Positions 1-9,340 of a stretch of DNA of 64,000 bases are shown in pieces. Under the pieces are notes generated by a model. That model was not told the DNA's origin. It saw only the letters and a list, made by a program, of their open reading frames with translations, and ran no database searches. Origin of the DNA: Phycisphaerales bacterium (lineage in GTDB: Bacteria; Planctomycetota; Phycisphaerae; Phycisphaerales; UBA1924); assembly GCA_020853815.1 (NCBI GenBank), contig JADYYE010000108.1, positions 16,089 through 80,088 on the forward strand, given 5' to 3'. The number at the start of each line of letters is the position of its first letter. The stretch's first letter is position 1. Position numbers and translations under genes: made by a program.

Positions 1-80
1 CACAGGTATCGAGTGTCCGACGCCTGCCATCAGTAGCCCGACCGTCAGGGAGGGCGTCTTACGCTACTTGCCTCGCTGTC

Positions 81-638
81 TCATCTCTTCATTTGGCGAT
101 TTGATCCCGTCAGCCCCAGCACATCGCACAACTCCGACATCCCACGCGCATCCCGCTCGCCGAACGCCCCGATCTCAAAGCTGTCCACGTCCAGCACGCC
201 CCAGCAGCCACGCTCGTCCATCATCGGCAGCACCAGTTCGGCCTTGTCCTTGGGGTCGCACGCGATGTACCCCGCCCCCAGCGTCGATACATCCGCGATC
301 ACCAGCGCCCGCCGCTCGCGCCAGCACCGCCCGCACGCGCCGTGCAGCCCGATCGGCGAGCACGCGGGCTTGTCACGCCGCACCACCAGGATCATCTCGT
401 CGGCATCCGCCGCCTTTTCATAGAAGCCGACCCACGAGACCTTGGCCAGGCCGTCGATCGCAGCGCCCGCGCTCTCAAGCCCGAAGGCGTCCCACACAAG
501 GTCGCAGCACAGCATCATCGCGTCGGTCCGCGACATCGCCCCGCGCGCAGCCGCGGCCCGCGCCGCGCCCAGCAGCGGCGCGTAGTCACGTCCAGCCCCA
601 GACTCAACACCCGCGCGCTCGTCGCCCCGTGCGCTCAT
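81..638 (-). CDS. GAF-domain protein, free methionine-(R)-sulfoxide reductase-like
   Basis: A 185-residue soluble protein that is essentially one GAF domain. The pattern WVGFY, a Cys-rich central stretch (ACSP..HGACGRC), the segment YIACD, then GVLDVDS and a final F..RD matches the free methionine-(R)-sulfoxide reductase (YebR/fRMsr) branch, which reduces free Met-R-sulfoxide with catalytic cysteines. The central region is divergent, with GACGRC in place of the usual GVCG, so the activity is inferred. The ATG at 638 has GGAAGAGGG about 8 nt upstream. It stands 85 bp downstream of rpsR on the same strand. Confidence 0.72.
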   Translation of the reverse strand: MSARGDERAGVESGAGRDYAPLLGAARAAAARGAMSRTDAMMLCCDLVWDAFGLESAGAAIDGLAKVSWVGFYEKAADADEMILVVRRDKPACSPIGLHGACGRCWRERRALVIADVSTLGAGYIACDPKDKAELVLPMMDERGCWGVLDVDSFEIGAFGERDARGMSELCDVLGLTGSNRQMKR

Positions 639-723
639 GGCCTTGACCCTCTTCCGGATCGCCGTTCATCTTCAAATGTGCGCCGATTCTCAACCCGGCG
701 CGATCCGCGCCGGTGTCAAACGC

Positions 724-966
724 TTACAGCGTCGCCGAGGTGTAGGGCAGGAGCGCCATGAAACGCGCCCGCTTGATCGCCTGCGCCACCATCCGCTGCT
801 CCGCGGCCGAGGTCGCCAGGCGCTTCCGCCCGTAGATCTTGCCGTTGGGGCTCATCAGGCGACGAAGCGTCTCGATGTCCTTCCAATCAACCACGACCTT
901 GCCCTGGCCGGTGGTCTTGGTGACGCGGATCTTCTGAACGGGCGCGAATCGCTGGAACTTGCTCAT
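724..966 (-). CDS. rpsR: 30S ribosomal protein bS18
   Basis: This 80-residue protein has the complete bS18 core: DWKDIETLRRLMSP, GKIYGRKR, then the C-terminal signature EQRMVAQAIKRARFMALLPY. bS18 binds bS6 and 16S rRNA on the small-subunit platform. Length is typical. In many bacteria rpsR lies with rpsF and rplI, but neither is adjacent here, so the gene is separated from its usual partners. No Cys4 zinc-binding set is present (zinc-free form). Confidence 0.95.
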   Translation of the reverse strand: MSKFQRFAPVQKIRVTKTTGQGKVVVDWKDIETLRRLMSPNGKIYGRKRLATSAAEQRMVAQAIKRARFMALLPYTSATL

Positions 967-1068
967 GGTCGTCCCCGCGATCGCGGGGCTCCGTCCTGGT
1001 CTTGGGCCCGGGGCACTCGGCCAACACGGCCGGGAACCCGGGCGACGGGCTCGAATGTGGTCGAAACT

Positions 1069-1632
1069 CTAGGTCGACGCCCCACCGGCGTCCACCGCGC
1101 CCCCAGCGCACGCGCCCGAACCGCACCCGCCCGAGCCAGCTCCGCACGCCCCATCAATCCCCAACCGCCCATGCCCCTTGGCCACCAGCAAGATCGCCGG
1201 CAGCATCAGGATGCTGTTCTGGATGACGTTGCACCAGCCCAGTTCCTTCGGGCAGAACAGCTGCACCGCCCCGAAGCACCCGCAGGTCAGGCTCAGCTTC
1301 CTCGCGATCGCCGAGATCACCAGCCCGATGAACCCCACCAGCGCCAGCGCCAAAACTCCCGCCGCCGCCCGCGTCCAATAGCCCACCACCAGCAGCACCG
1401 CGCAGATCGCCTCGACCCACGGCACCACAAACGTCGCCACCGGAACCATGTTCTTCGGCAGTACCTCGAACGCATCGACCGAGCGTGCGAACTCCTGCGG
1501 CCCGGTGAAGTGCCCGCTGTTCCCGACCTCCCCGAACAGCTTGTGATACGCCGCGAACGCGAACACCGCCGCCAGCGCCATCCGCGACACAAACAACAGG
1601 CCGTCCATCACGGGATTGGAGTTCCGCTTCAT
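1069..1632 (-). CDS. DoxX/MauE-like four-helix membrane protein with Cys-Gly tail
   Basis: A 187-residue integral membrane protein with about four hydrophobic helices and the motif LTCGCFG after the third, as in MauE/DoxX-type proteins linked to disulfide or sulfur redox chemistry. It ends in a low-complexity tail of alternating Gly, Ala and Cys with four cysteines. The ATG at 1632 has GGAG 5 nt upstream. An in-frame GTG at 1638 overlaps the stop of the upstream rhodanese gene, so the two are translationally coupled. Membrane redox role with the rhodanese is inferred from context. The Cys-rich tail is not part of the family core. Confidence 0.7.
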   Translation of the reverse strand: MKRNSNPVMDGLLFVSRMALAAVFAFAAYHKLFGEVGNSGHFTGPQEFARSVDAFEVLPKNMVPVATFVVPWVEAICAVLLVVGYWTRAAAGVLALALVGFIGLVISAIARKLSLTCGCFGAVQLFCPKELGWCNVIQNSILMLPAILLVAKGHGRLGIDGACGAGSGGCGSGACAGGAVDAGGAST

Positions 1633-1634
1633 GC

Positions 1635-2207
1635 TCACTCCGGGGGCAAGGGAGACTTGTCCACTTCATAGCCCGCCTTCACCCACGCCGGAAAGCCCTC
1701 GGCCAGCACCATGAGCTTCGTAAATCCGCGCGCCTCCAGCATCGCCGCCAGGTTGTGCGAGTCGTGGCAATCGCCCCCGATGCAGTAGATCACCACTTCC
1801 TTCTCGGGGTCCAGCGCGTCGAGAATCTCGGGCGGAGGGTTCCGATCCACGTCGCCGGGCCCGAGCAACTGCGAGCCGGGGATCCGCCCCTCACGCTCCG
1901 AATCACGACGCGGGCGCGCATCCAGGAACACCGCCCCCTTGTCGTACCACTCCTTGGCCTCCGCGATCCCGATGTCGCGGATCGCGCCCTGCGCCGCGCT
2001 GGGAGGCGTGTCAACGGGCGCGGGGTTGGGTGACAACGAATCGGGGTCTGGGTTCGGGATCGGCGCCGGCGCCACGGGGTCGGGCCGATCCTTGGCCAGG
2101 ATGATGCGCCCGCCGCGCATCGACATGTCGACCAGCCCCGCACCGACGCCGATCGCGATCAGCGCCAGCACGCGCAAGGGGGTACACGCCATTCCGCAAC
2201 CAGCCAT
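1635..2207 (-). CDS. Membrane-anchored rhodanese-like protein
   Basis: 190 residues. An N-terminal hydrophobic helix (about 11-27) anchors the protein; a Pro-rich linker (41-70) leads to a rhodanese domain from about residue 75. The active-site loop YCIGGDCHDS carries the predicted catalytic Cys142 and a second Cys147, so sulfurtransferase or thiol-redox activity outside the cytoplasmic membrane is plausible. It lies 31 bp downstream of a DUF1573 gene and overlaps the DoxX/MauE-like gene, forming a three-gene operon. The exact substrate is unknown. Confidence 0.75.
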   Translation of the reverse strand: MAGCGMACTPLRVLALIAIGVGAGLVDMSMRGGRIILAKDRPDPVAPAPIPNPDPDSLSPNPAPVDTPPSAAQGAIRDIGIAEAKEWYDKGAVFLDARPRRDSEREGRIPGSQLLGPGDVDRNPPPEILDALDPEKEVVIYCIGGDCHDSHNLAAMLEARGFTKLMVLAEGFPAWVKAGYEVDKSPLPPE

Positions 2208-2238
2208 CGCGTGTCGCTCCGTGATTCTCTCGGGCCGC

Positions 2239-3483
2239 TTACTTCGAGCCCTGGTCCGCCGCCGCCGGTGCCGACGCCGGCGCCGACGCGGGTGCCGACG
2301 TGGGAGCCGCCCCGACCTGCCCGCGACGAACCACGCCGTAGCAGCGCACCTGGACGAGTTCCTCGCCGCCTACGTCGGTCGTGATGCGCAGCCACACGTT
2401 GATGCTCGGGCGATCCGTCGGCGCCGCGGTCGAGGCCTTGATGCGCCACTTGGTGGTGTTCGCGGCGTCGACCGGCTCAAACTCCAGCTTGAACTCGGGA
2501 ACCGCCGCGCCCGCCGCCACCTGGGCAGGCTCGATCTTGACGATCTTGAACGCCTTGTCCTTGCGGTGCTTCAGGAGGATTTCTCCGGTCATCAGATCGC
2601 CCGGCCTGGCCGTCGACAGGCTGAGCTGCGTGGGCTCGAAGGCCAGCAGGCCCTGGACATTAAACGTCATGGTCACGGACTTCATGGGCTCGCGCGGGTC
2701 GTTGGTCCGCACGTTGAGCAGGTCGCTGGCCCGCCCGCTCTTGCCGATGGCCTTGAACGTGATGTCAAACTCCGTGGCACGCAGCTTCTTCCCCCCACGA
2801 TCCACCTCGCGAGTCTCACCCTTCCGGATGTCGAAGAGCTCACTCAGCGTCATCGTCGCGTCGGTCGCCGCGAAGTCCGGGGTCCGCCCCAGCACGGTCA
2901 GCTTCAGCGCCTTTGAGCCGCCTCGCTCCACCGTGCCGAAGTTCAGCACCGACGGCTCGGCCACCACGGTCGCCTCGACCTCCACCGTCAGCGTCAGCAC
3001 GATCTGCGAACGTTCCGCGTCGTCCGACACGATGGTGATCGTCTTGCTGTGCGAGCCGAGCTTGCCCTTGGGATCAAACTCCGCGTCGATCACGGCGCTC
3101 GCGCCCGCCGGGATCACCGACCAGGTGTTCTGGTCGTGCTCCACCGGCTCAAGGCCCTTGTCGCTCCCCTCGACGACAACCTTCGCCTGCGTGCAGCCGC
3201 ACGACTTCTTCACTTCCTTGATCGTGACCGGCGCCTTTCCCGTGTTCTTGAACTTGAACTTGAGCGGCTTCACCTCGTTCTGGATGATCGTGCCCAGGTC
3301 GACCGACTCGGTCTCGAAGATCAACGTCCCCGTCTCCACCTTGGCCAGCGCCGGCTCGCCCGCCTGCGCCGGGGATTGGGCCGGGGGTTGGGCCGCGTCC
3401 TGCGCCGTCGCCAGCCCGCACACCGAAACCAGCGCCATGAGACCAAACGCCACGCCGCACGAACGACCGATATTCCGCTGCAT
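2239..3483 (-). CDS. Secreted DUF1573-domain protein
   Basis: 414 residues with a signal peptide (cleavage near ATAQ, residue 26-28) and a short Pro/Ala/Gln linker. Residues about 53-145 form a DUF1573 (Ig-like, ASH-type) domain with the hallmark KSCGCT at 93-98. A second Ig-like repeat follows. The C-terminus is an Ala/Ser/Pro-rich tail. DUF1573 proteins are abundant secreted or envelope proteins in Planctomycetota and Bacteroidota with no assigned reaction. First gene of the operon with the rhodanese and DoxX-like genes. Confidence 0.75.
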   Translation of the reverse strand: MQRNIGRSCGVAFGLMALVSVCGLATAQDAAQPPAQSPAQAGEPALAKVETGTLIFETESVDLGTIIQNEVKPLKFKFKNTGKAPVTIKEVKKSCGCTQAKVVVEGSDKGLEPVEHDQNTWSVIPAGASAVIDAEFDPKGKLGSHSKTITIVSDDAERSQIVLTLTVEVEATVVAEPSVLNFGTVERGGSKALKLTVLGRTPDFAATDATMTLSELFDIRKGETREVDRGGKKLRATEFDITFKAIGKSGRASDLLNVRTNDPREPMKSVTMTFNVQGLLAFEPTQLSLSTARPGDLMTGEILLKHRKDKAFKIVKIEPAQVAAGAAVPEFKLEFEPVDAANTTKWRIKASTAAPTDRPSINVWLRITTDVGGEELVQVRCYGVVRRGQVGAAPTSAPASAPASAPAAADQGSK

Positions 3484-3718
3484 GATGCACTCCCCGCTTC
3501 AACCCGGGCTCTTCGCCGGAGACTTCCTGTGACACGCCGCGCGTAATCGACCGCGGCCGAATGAAACTTCAGACGGACAAACCACCCCTCGAGTTCACGA
3601 CCCTCTCAGCATATCAGATCGACACCGGGAATCACCCCCGCAGTCGCCAAACACGCGCCATAAACCTCGCTCACGCCGAGACCTCAATCTCACAAACTCG
3701 GACCCGAACAAAGATCAA

Positions 3719-5011
3719 TCACACAGAACCAGACTCCGCCTCATCCGCCTCGGCAAACTGGTTCAACTCCCCCGCCGCGAATCGATCAAAGGCCATGTGA
3801 ACGTCCGCTGGTCCCGCCGCCACTCGGATCGCCTCCTTGAGCGGCTTCACCCCCACGATCCGCCCCGTCACCGGGTCCTTGCGAATCATCCGCTTGGCGA
3901 ACCACGCGATCCGACGCCTGATCTGCGTCATCGCGTAGTGGTCCCCGCGATACTCCCGCATCATCTCAAAGTAGCGGCGCATCATCGCGGTCTTCTCCGC
4001 GTCATCGGGCGTGCTCGGGATCGCCTCGCCGCGCAGCGCCGCCCACGCGTCGCGGAACAGCCACGGCGTCGACAGCGCCCCGCGTCCGATCATCACGCCA
4101 TTGCAGCCCGTCTCGCGCATCATGCGCACGGCATCCTCCGGCTCGCGCACGTCGCCGTTGCCGATCACGGGAATCCGCCCGCCGACTTCCTCCACCACCC
4201 GCGCGATCCCCGCCAGCTGCACCACCCCGCTGAACTTCATCTCCGTCGTCCGCCCATGAACCGTCACGCCGACCACGCCCACATCCGCGAGCATCCGCGC
4301 CAGCTGCGGCGAGCACGCCCGTCCGGCGTGATAGTCCGCGTCCGACCAGCACAGCCGCATCTTGCAGGTAAGGGGCACCGCTCGCGTGGCGCCGGGCCCG
4401 AGCAAGAACGGATCGGCATCGGGCATTCGGGATTCGGCATCCGACGAAAGGGAGCGTTCGCTCGTCGCCGGAGTCGAATGCCGAATGCCGATTGCCGAAT
4501 GCCGCTCCCGATGTTTGTCACTCCGCCGCACCGCCACATCCCGCCCCAGCCGCTTCCCCCACTCCTCCGCGTCCAGCGGGCACTTCTCCAACTCGCGCAC
4601 CACGCGCTCGGCGAGCTTCACCGCGCGCTCGACATTCGTCAAGAGCGCGCTCCCGCCGTCCTTCTTCGTCACCTTGTCGACCGGGCAGCCCATGTTGATG
4701 TCAACGATCGTCGCGCCGTGCTCCACCGCCCAGCGCGCCCCCTGGGCCATGATCTCCGGGTCGCTCCCGTACAGCTGCATGCCGATCGGCTTGTCGACCT
4801 CGTTCGTGCGCGCCAGGTCCAGGCTCGTCGCCGTCCCGCGCAGAAGACCCTGCGGACTCAGCAAGTCCGTACACGCCAGCCCCACCCCGCCATATCCGCG
4901 GCACACCGTCCGGAACGCCAGGTCGCAATATCCCGCGATGGGCGCGAGCAAGAGCGGCGTGGCCAACTCCACATGCCCGAGCCTCAGCGTTGCAACCTCC
5001 CGCGTCGCCAT
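3719..5011 (-). CDS. dus: tRNA-dihydrouridine synthase with in-frame repeat insertion
   Basis: 430 residues, FMN-dependent TIM barrel that reduces uridine to dihydrouridine in tRNA. Visible motifs: PLLLAPIAGYCD (FMN site), GMQLYGSDPE, NMGCPVDKV with the catalytic Cys109, and GNGDV / MIGRGAL (phosphate binding) towards the C-terminus. Between about residues 145 and 210 there is a stretch absent from ordinary Dus proteins (HSAIGIRHSTP...SRMPDADPF), encoded by an inverted repeat of GCATTCGG-type units. The frame stays open. The ATG at 5011 is chosen because homology starts there; no strong ribosome-binding site is seen. Confidence 0.88.
   Translation of the reverse strand: MATREVATLRLGHVELATPLLLAPIAGYCDLAFRTVCRGYGGVGLACTDLLSPQGLLRGTATSLDLARTNEVDKPIGMQLYGSDPEIMAQGARWAVEHGATIVDINMGCPVDKVTKKDGGSALLTNVERAVKLAERVVRELEKCPLDAEEWGKRLGRDVAVRRSDKHRERHSAIGIRHSTPATSERSLSSDAESRMPDADPFLLGPGATRAVPLTCKMRLCWSDADYHAGRACSPQLARMLADVGVVGVTVHGRTTEMKFSGVVQLAGIARVVEEVGGRIPVIGNGDVREPEDAVRMMRETGCNGVMIGRGALSTPWLFRDAWAALRGEAIPSTPDDAEKTAMMRRYFEMMREYRGDHYAMTQIRRRIAWFAKRMIRKDPVTGRIVGVKPLKEAIRVAAGPADVHMAFDRFAAGELNQFAEADEAESGSV
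4408..4512. repeat. Inverted short-repeat cluster inside dus
   Basis: Left arm units GGCATCGGGCATTCGG and GATTCGGCAT face right arm units AATGCCGAATGCCGATTG, separated by about 40 bp. It resembles the 7-8 bp simple repeats found between genes elsewhere in the window, but here it lies in frame within a coding region and adds roughly 65 residues to the Dus protein. Confidence 0.7.
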
Positions 5012-5138
5012 CCGTCCATCGTAGAACCCGCCCGATCCAGCGCCCTCTTCGCCCCTTGGCCCTTGCCTCCGCGCGCGGAATCGGCGAAACTGCACGTCAT
5101 TCGCCGCTTTCCCGACCCACTCCCCGACGGAGGTCGCC

Positions 5139-6587
5139 ATGTCACGCCGCTGCTCACTCCCCTTCGTGATCTCGCTGGCAACCCTCGCCGCGCCCGCGCT
5201 GGCCCAGCACGCCTTCGATCCGGCCCGAGCGCCCGCCGACGACGCCTCGATTCTCCTGGCGCCCGAGCCCTACAAGACCTACCGCGGCCATTCACTCATC
5301 CGCGCCGTCATCCGCGACCACACCGAGTTCAACCGCGTGCTGGCGATCTCCGGCGACTGCTGGACCCACACGCCGCGCCTCGAACAGCCCATCGACTTCC
5401 TGATCCCGCCCGGCGGGCTCCACGCGATCCGCGCCCTGGGCGTCTCCTTCGACATCATCGAACCCGACATGGGCGAGGTCGTCGCCGCCGAGCGCGCCCG
5501 CCTCAACGCCCCGCAAACCCGCGGCTGGTACGACGACTACAAGAACCTCGAGGCCATCTCCGACAAGGTCGACGAACTGGTCGCGCTTCGCCCCGACCTC
5601 GTCTCTCGCTTCATCGTCGGCCCGTCCCTCGAAAGCCGAACCATCTTCGGCTTCCGGATCGACTCCCCCACGCCCGGCCCCGCCGGCACCATCAAGCCCG
5701 TCATCTACATCCACGCCACCCAGCACGCCCGCGAGTGGCTCGCCCCCATGACCACCATGTACGTCGCCGAGCAGCTCATCGCCGGCTACGCCACCGACCC
5801 CGACGCCACCGCGTTCCTCGACAAGTTCACCGTGATAGTCGTCCCCGTCGTCAACGTCGACGGCTATGTCTACACATGGACCACCCAGCGATTCTGGCGA
5901 AAGAACCGACGCAACAACGCCAACGGCACCTTCGGCGTCGACCTCAACCGCAACTGGAGCTACGCCTGGGGAAACAACAACGGCTCCTCCGGCAGTGGCG
6001 CGAGCGAGACCTACCGCGGAACGGCCCCATTCTCCGAGCCCGAGGCCGCCGGCCTGCGCGATCACATCCTCAGCACCCCGGGCATCATCCTTGCGTTCGA
6101 CATCCACACCTACGGCCCGCTCATCCTCTCCCCATGGGGATACACCGCCTCGCCGCCCCCAATCCTCCCTTACTTCAACTCCCTCGGGCTCCTCATGCAA
6201 TCCGCGATCGCAAGCGTCAACGCCCTGACGTTCACGAGCGGCCAGTGGTATTCAACCCTCTATCCCGCCAGCGGTGCCAACATCGATTGGTGGTACGGCG
6301 ATCAAAGCGTCCTCAACTGGACCATCGAGCTCCGCGGCGGAAGCTTTGCGCCGCCTCCCACCGACATCATCCCCAGCGGCCAGGAGATCTACGCCGGCCT
6401 GCTCGCACTCGCCCAGACCTTCTGCCGCGCCGACTACAACCACGACGCGTTCATGAACGGCAACGACTACGACGACTTCGTGGTCGACTGGATCGGCGCG
6501 CTCCCCGCGGCCGACTACGACCGCAACGGCTTCGTCAACGCCGACGACTTCGACGCGTTCGTCGTTGAGTTCGAGCAGGGCTGCTGA
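5139..6587 (+). CDS. Secreted M14 zinc carboxypeptidase with dockerin-like C-terminus
   Basis: 482 residues: signal peptide (cleaved near ALAQ, residue 20-23), then an M14 peptidase domain. Zinc ligands are His196 and Glu199 (HAREW) and His323 (DIHTYG); the general base is Glu397 (WTIELRGG). The substrate-binding NRNW is at 270-273. The last 54 residues hold two calcium-binding EF-hand-like loops (DYNHDAFMNGNDYDDF and DYDRNGFVNADDFDAF) and end in GC, the dockerin-type tail typical of secreted Phycisphaerae proteins. GGAGG lies 5 nt before the ATG. Divergent from dus. Likely extracellular protein degradation. Confidence 0.9.
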   Translation: MSRRCSLPFVISLATLAAPALAQHAFDPARAPADDASILLAPEPYKTYRGHSLIRAVIRDHTEFNRVLAISGDCWTHTPRLEQPIDFLIPPGGLHAIRALGVSFDIIEPDMGEVVAAERARLNAPQTRGWYDDYKNLEAISDKVDELVALRPDLVSRFIVGPSLESRTIFGFRIDSPTPGPAGTIKPVIYIHATQHAREWLAPMTTMYVAEQLIAGYATDPDATAFLDKFTVIVVPVVNVDGYVYTWTTQRFWRKNRRNNANGTFGVDLNRNWSYAWGNNNGSSGSGASETYRGTAPFSEPEAAGLRDHILSTPGIILAFDIHTYGPLILSPWGYTASPPPILPYFNSLGLLMQSAIASVNALTFTSGQWYSTLYPASGANIDWWYGDQSVLNWTIELRGGSFAPPPTDIIPSGQEIYAGLLALAQTFCRADYNHDAFMNGNDYDDFVVDWIGALPAADYDRNGFVNADDFDAFVVEFEQGC

Positions 6588-6632
6588 CGCGGATCGCGAC
6601 CTACACTGGTCCGCCAACGACCAGGGGGCTCC

Positions 6633-8204
6633 GTGTATCAGGCGCTGCTGACCCGAAAATACCTGACCAGCAAAGTCATGCCGCTGCTGGCGTCGCTGGC
6701 CGTCGTCCTCTGCACCGCCATGGTGCTCATCACCTGGTCGGTCATGGGCGGCTTCCTCGCCATGCTCCTCAACTCCGGGCGCACGCTCCTGGGCGACGTC
6801 AACATCTCCTGGCCCTCCACCGGCTTTGCCCACTACGAGGAACTCGTCGATCGCCTTCGGAAGGACGACCTCGTCGCGGGCGCGACGCCCGTCATCGAGA
6901 CCTACGGCCTCATCTCCCTCCCCGACGGGCGACGCGAGGCCATCGTCATCAAGGGCATCGACGGCCCGGGCTACGCCCAGGTCACCGAGTACGACCGCAC
7001 CCTCTGGTGGCGCCCGCTTGAAACACCGCTGCGCAAGGACAAGGAACGCCGCGACCCGCGCGTCGCCGATGACACGTTCTGGAAAGGCTTTGATTGGGCC
7101 CAGTTCCTTGACAACGGGCGCGAGCTCCAGCGCCGGGACGAAAAATCCGGTGAGTTCAAGCCCGCCGCCGTGCTGGGCATCGAAGTCAGCGGCTTCAACT
7201 CGCGCCGCCCCGAAGGCTATTTCGAGCCGCGACTGCCGTACCGGCGCACCGTCAAGGGCGACCTCGAGCCCGCCCGCGTCTTCGCTCCCGACAATATGAG
7301 CGTCACGCTCAACCTCATCCCGCTCGACGCCAGCGGGCGCACCATCGACATGGTTTCCTGGTCGCTCCCGGTCGCCAACGAGGTCCACAGCGGTATCTAC
7401 GAGACAGACAACCGCGTCGTCTTCGCGCCGCTCAAGGAACTGCAGCGCAAGCTCCACCTCGATCAGGGTGTGAAGGCCGAGCGCGCGTCCAATGGCCTTG
7501 GCGCACGCATCGAGATCGACCCCGCGACCGGCGAAGAGCGCATCGTCACGCCCCAGATCGTCGCCGAAGACCCCGCCCGCGTTACCAACGTCTACGTCCG
7601 CGCCAAGGACGGCACGAGCGCCGACGAACTGACAAAGAAGGTCCAGACGATCTACGCCCAGTTCGAGCAAGACCACGCGGGCAAAGTCCCCGCGCCCGAA
7701 GACATCAAGATCCTCACCTGGGAAGACCAGAACCGCACCATGATCAACGCCGTCAAGAAGGAGACGGGCCTGGTGCTCTTCATCTTCAGCTTCATCTCGC
7801 TGACGGCCGTCTTCCTCGTGCTCGCGATCTTCTGGTCGATGGTGAGCGAGAAGACCAAGGACGTCGGCATCCTCCGCGCCGTCGGCGCCAGCCGCGCCGG
7901 CATCGCGGGCGTGTGGCTGGCCTACGGCATGATGATCGGCGTCGTCGGCTCTGGCCTGGGCGGCGCACTGGCCTATGTCGTCGTCAAGAACATCAACCCC
8001 ATCCACGAGTGGCTGGGCGAGACCTTCAACCTCTACATCTGGGACCCGCGAATCTACTACTTCAGCGAGGTGCCCAGCCAGATGGACGCCTCCAAGGCCG
8101 CGATCGTGCTCGCCGGCGGCATCATCTCCAGCGTGCTGGGCGCGCTCATCCCCGCCGTCCGCGCCGCGTCGATGGACCCAGTAAAAGCGCTCCGATTCGA
8201 ATAA
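6633..8204 (+). CDS. ABC transporter permease, LolC/LolE (FtsX) type
   Basis: 523 residues with the MacB/FtsX layout: one N-terminal transmembrane helix (about 16-45), a large extracytoplasmic domain, then three C-terminal helices. The conserved segment VSEKTKDVGILRAVGAS precedes TM3, and the protein ends PAVRAASMDPVKALRFE, as in LolC/LolE. These permeases extract lipoproteins or act on the envelope by mechanotransmission. Starts at GTG 6633 with AGGGGG upstream. The ATPase gene follows after 8 bp. LolCDE assignment is by family; the true substrate is not known. Confidence 0.85.
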   Translation: MYQALLTRKYLTSKVMPLLASLAVVLCTAMVLITWSVMGGFLAMLLNSGRTLLGDVNISWPSTGFAHYEELVDRLRKDDLVAGATPVIETYGLISLPDGRREAIVIKGIDGPGYAQVTEYDRTLWWRPLETPLRKDKERRDPRVADDTFWKGFDWAQFLDNGRELQRRDEKSGEFKPAAVLGIEVSGFNSRRPEGYFEPRLPYRRTVKGDLEPARVFAPDNMSVTLNLIPLDASGRTIDMVSWSLPVANEVHSGIYETDNRVVFAPLKELQRKLHLDQGVKAERASNGLGARIEIDPATGEERIVTPQIVAEDPARVTNVYVRAKDGTSADELTKKVQTIYAQFEQDHAGKVPAPEDIKILTWEDQNRTMINAVKKETGLVLFIFSFISLTAVFLVLAIFWSMVSEKTKDVGILRAVGASRAGIAGVWLAYGMMIGVVGSGLGGALAYVVVKNINPIHEWLGETFNLYIWDPRIYYFSEVPSQMDASKAAIVLAGGIISSVLGALIPAVRAASMDPVKALRFE

Positions 8205-8212
8205 GCCACCGC

Positions 8213-8965
8213 ATGACCTCCGCCCAGGCCAACCCCGCGACCCCCGCTCCCCGCAACGCCGAGGCGCTGGTCACCGTGCGCGATCTCAAGAAGACCTATC
8301 GCCTCGGGCGCGTCGATGTCCCCGTCCTCCGCGGCGTCGACCTCGACATCAAGCGCGGCGAGTGGCTCGCGGTGCTTGGCGCTTCGGGCTCGGGCAAGTC
8401 AACACTGCTCCACCTCCTCGGCGCCCTCGACCGCGCCGACAAATCGCCCGGCGCTTCGCCCATCACCTTCGAAGGACGCGCCATCGACGCGATGTCGGCG
8501 TCGGATCTCAACCACTACCGCCGCGCCCGCGTCGGCTTCATCTTCCAGTTCTATCACCTGCTCCCCGAGCTCACCGTCCTCGAAAACGTGCTGCTCTCCC
8601 CCATGGTGCTCCACGGACGCCTTGGCTATATGCAGCACCGCCAGGAAGCCATCGCCGCCGCCCGCGACATCCTCACCCACGTCGGGCTCGGCCATCGACT
8701 CAAGCACCGCCCCGCCGAACTCTCCGGCGGCGAGCGCCAGCGCGTCGCCATCGCCCGCGCCCTGGTCAACAAACCCACGCTCCTGCTCGCCGACGAGCCC
8801 ACCGGCAACCTCGACCGCGTCACCGGCGGCTCCATCCTCGATCTGCTCGCGGGCCTTCACAAGGCCGGGCAAACCCTGGTCGTCGTCACCCACGATCCCG
8901 AGACCGCCGCCCGCGCCGACCGCGTCGTCCGCCTCCGCGACGGCAAGGTCGTCGCAAGTGAATAG
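8213..8965 (+). CDS. lolD: ABC transporter ATP-binding protein, LolD type
   Basis: 250 residues. Walker [10 protein letters not shown] (56-64), Q-loop within [13 protein letters not shown], signature LSGGE (170-174), Walker B LLLADEP (190-196) and the H-loop in VVTHDPETA. The [16 protein letters not shown] region is characteristic of LolD/MacB-family ATPases. It lies 8 bp downstream of the FtsX-type permease and surely works with it. ATG at 8213 opens the homologous region. Confidence 0.9.
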   Translation: MTSAQANPATPAPRNAEALVTVRDLKKTYRLGRVDVPVLRGVDLDIKRGEWLAVLGASGSGKSTLLHLLGALDRADKSPGASPITFEGRAIDAMSASDLNHYRRARVGFIFQFYHLLPELTVLENVLLSPMVLHGRLGYMQHRQEAIAAARDILTHVGLGHRLKHRPAELSGGERQRVAIARALVNKPTLLLADEPTGNLDRVTGGSILDLLAGLHKAGQTLVVVTHDPETAARADRVVRLRDGKVVASE

Positions 8966-9340
8966 GTCCCGCGACACCTGCAAACGGCGAACCGCTCACT
9001 TGTGATCGCAATCGCCCTTCGAGCCGGGAGCAGCAAAGCTTCGATCAGCGTCCTCCGTGGGCCCGGACCCCCCTGCCCCTGGCCGCGGCCCTTGATACGG
9101 ATTCCAACTGAAATCCGGGCGTCTTGGATGGCCCGACGGTCTCGGCCCACCTCCACCACGATTCCGAACGCACCGCCCGCTCCAATCCCCGTTCTCGGCC
9201 CGGCCATCCGCGGACTTGGCACTACCACATGGTCCGCGATCCCGCCGCGCCGCCTCGTCTCGCGACGCCCGAGCCCCGACTCCCTTCTTCCGCGCCTGCA
9301 GTACGGGGCGCACGACTCTTCGTGACTTCCGCAAAAACGA
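8966..9340. other. Gene-free stretch between lolD and the PEP-CTERM pair
   Basis: About 375 bp. Short open frames here have no start signal, no recognisable domain and the composition of out-of-frame high-GC sequence. I see no RNA gene or repeat. Its right end holds the terminator of the leftward gene. Confidence 0.4.

Noticed and set aside
3797..6568. 923-codon open frame across dus and the carboxypeptidase
   Set aside because: It spans two well-supported genes on opposite strands and is Arg/Pro/His-rich, typical of out-of-frame high-GC DNA.
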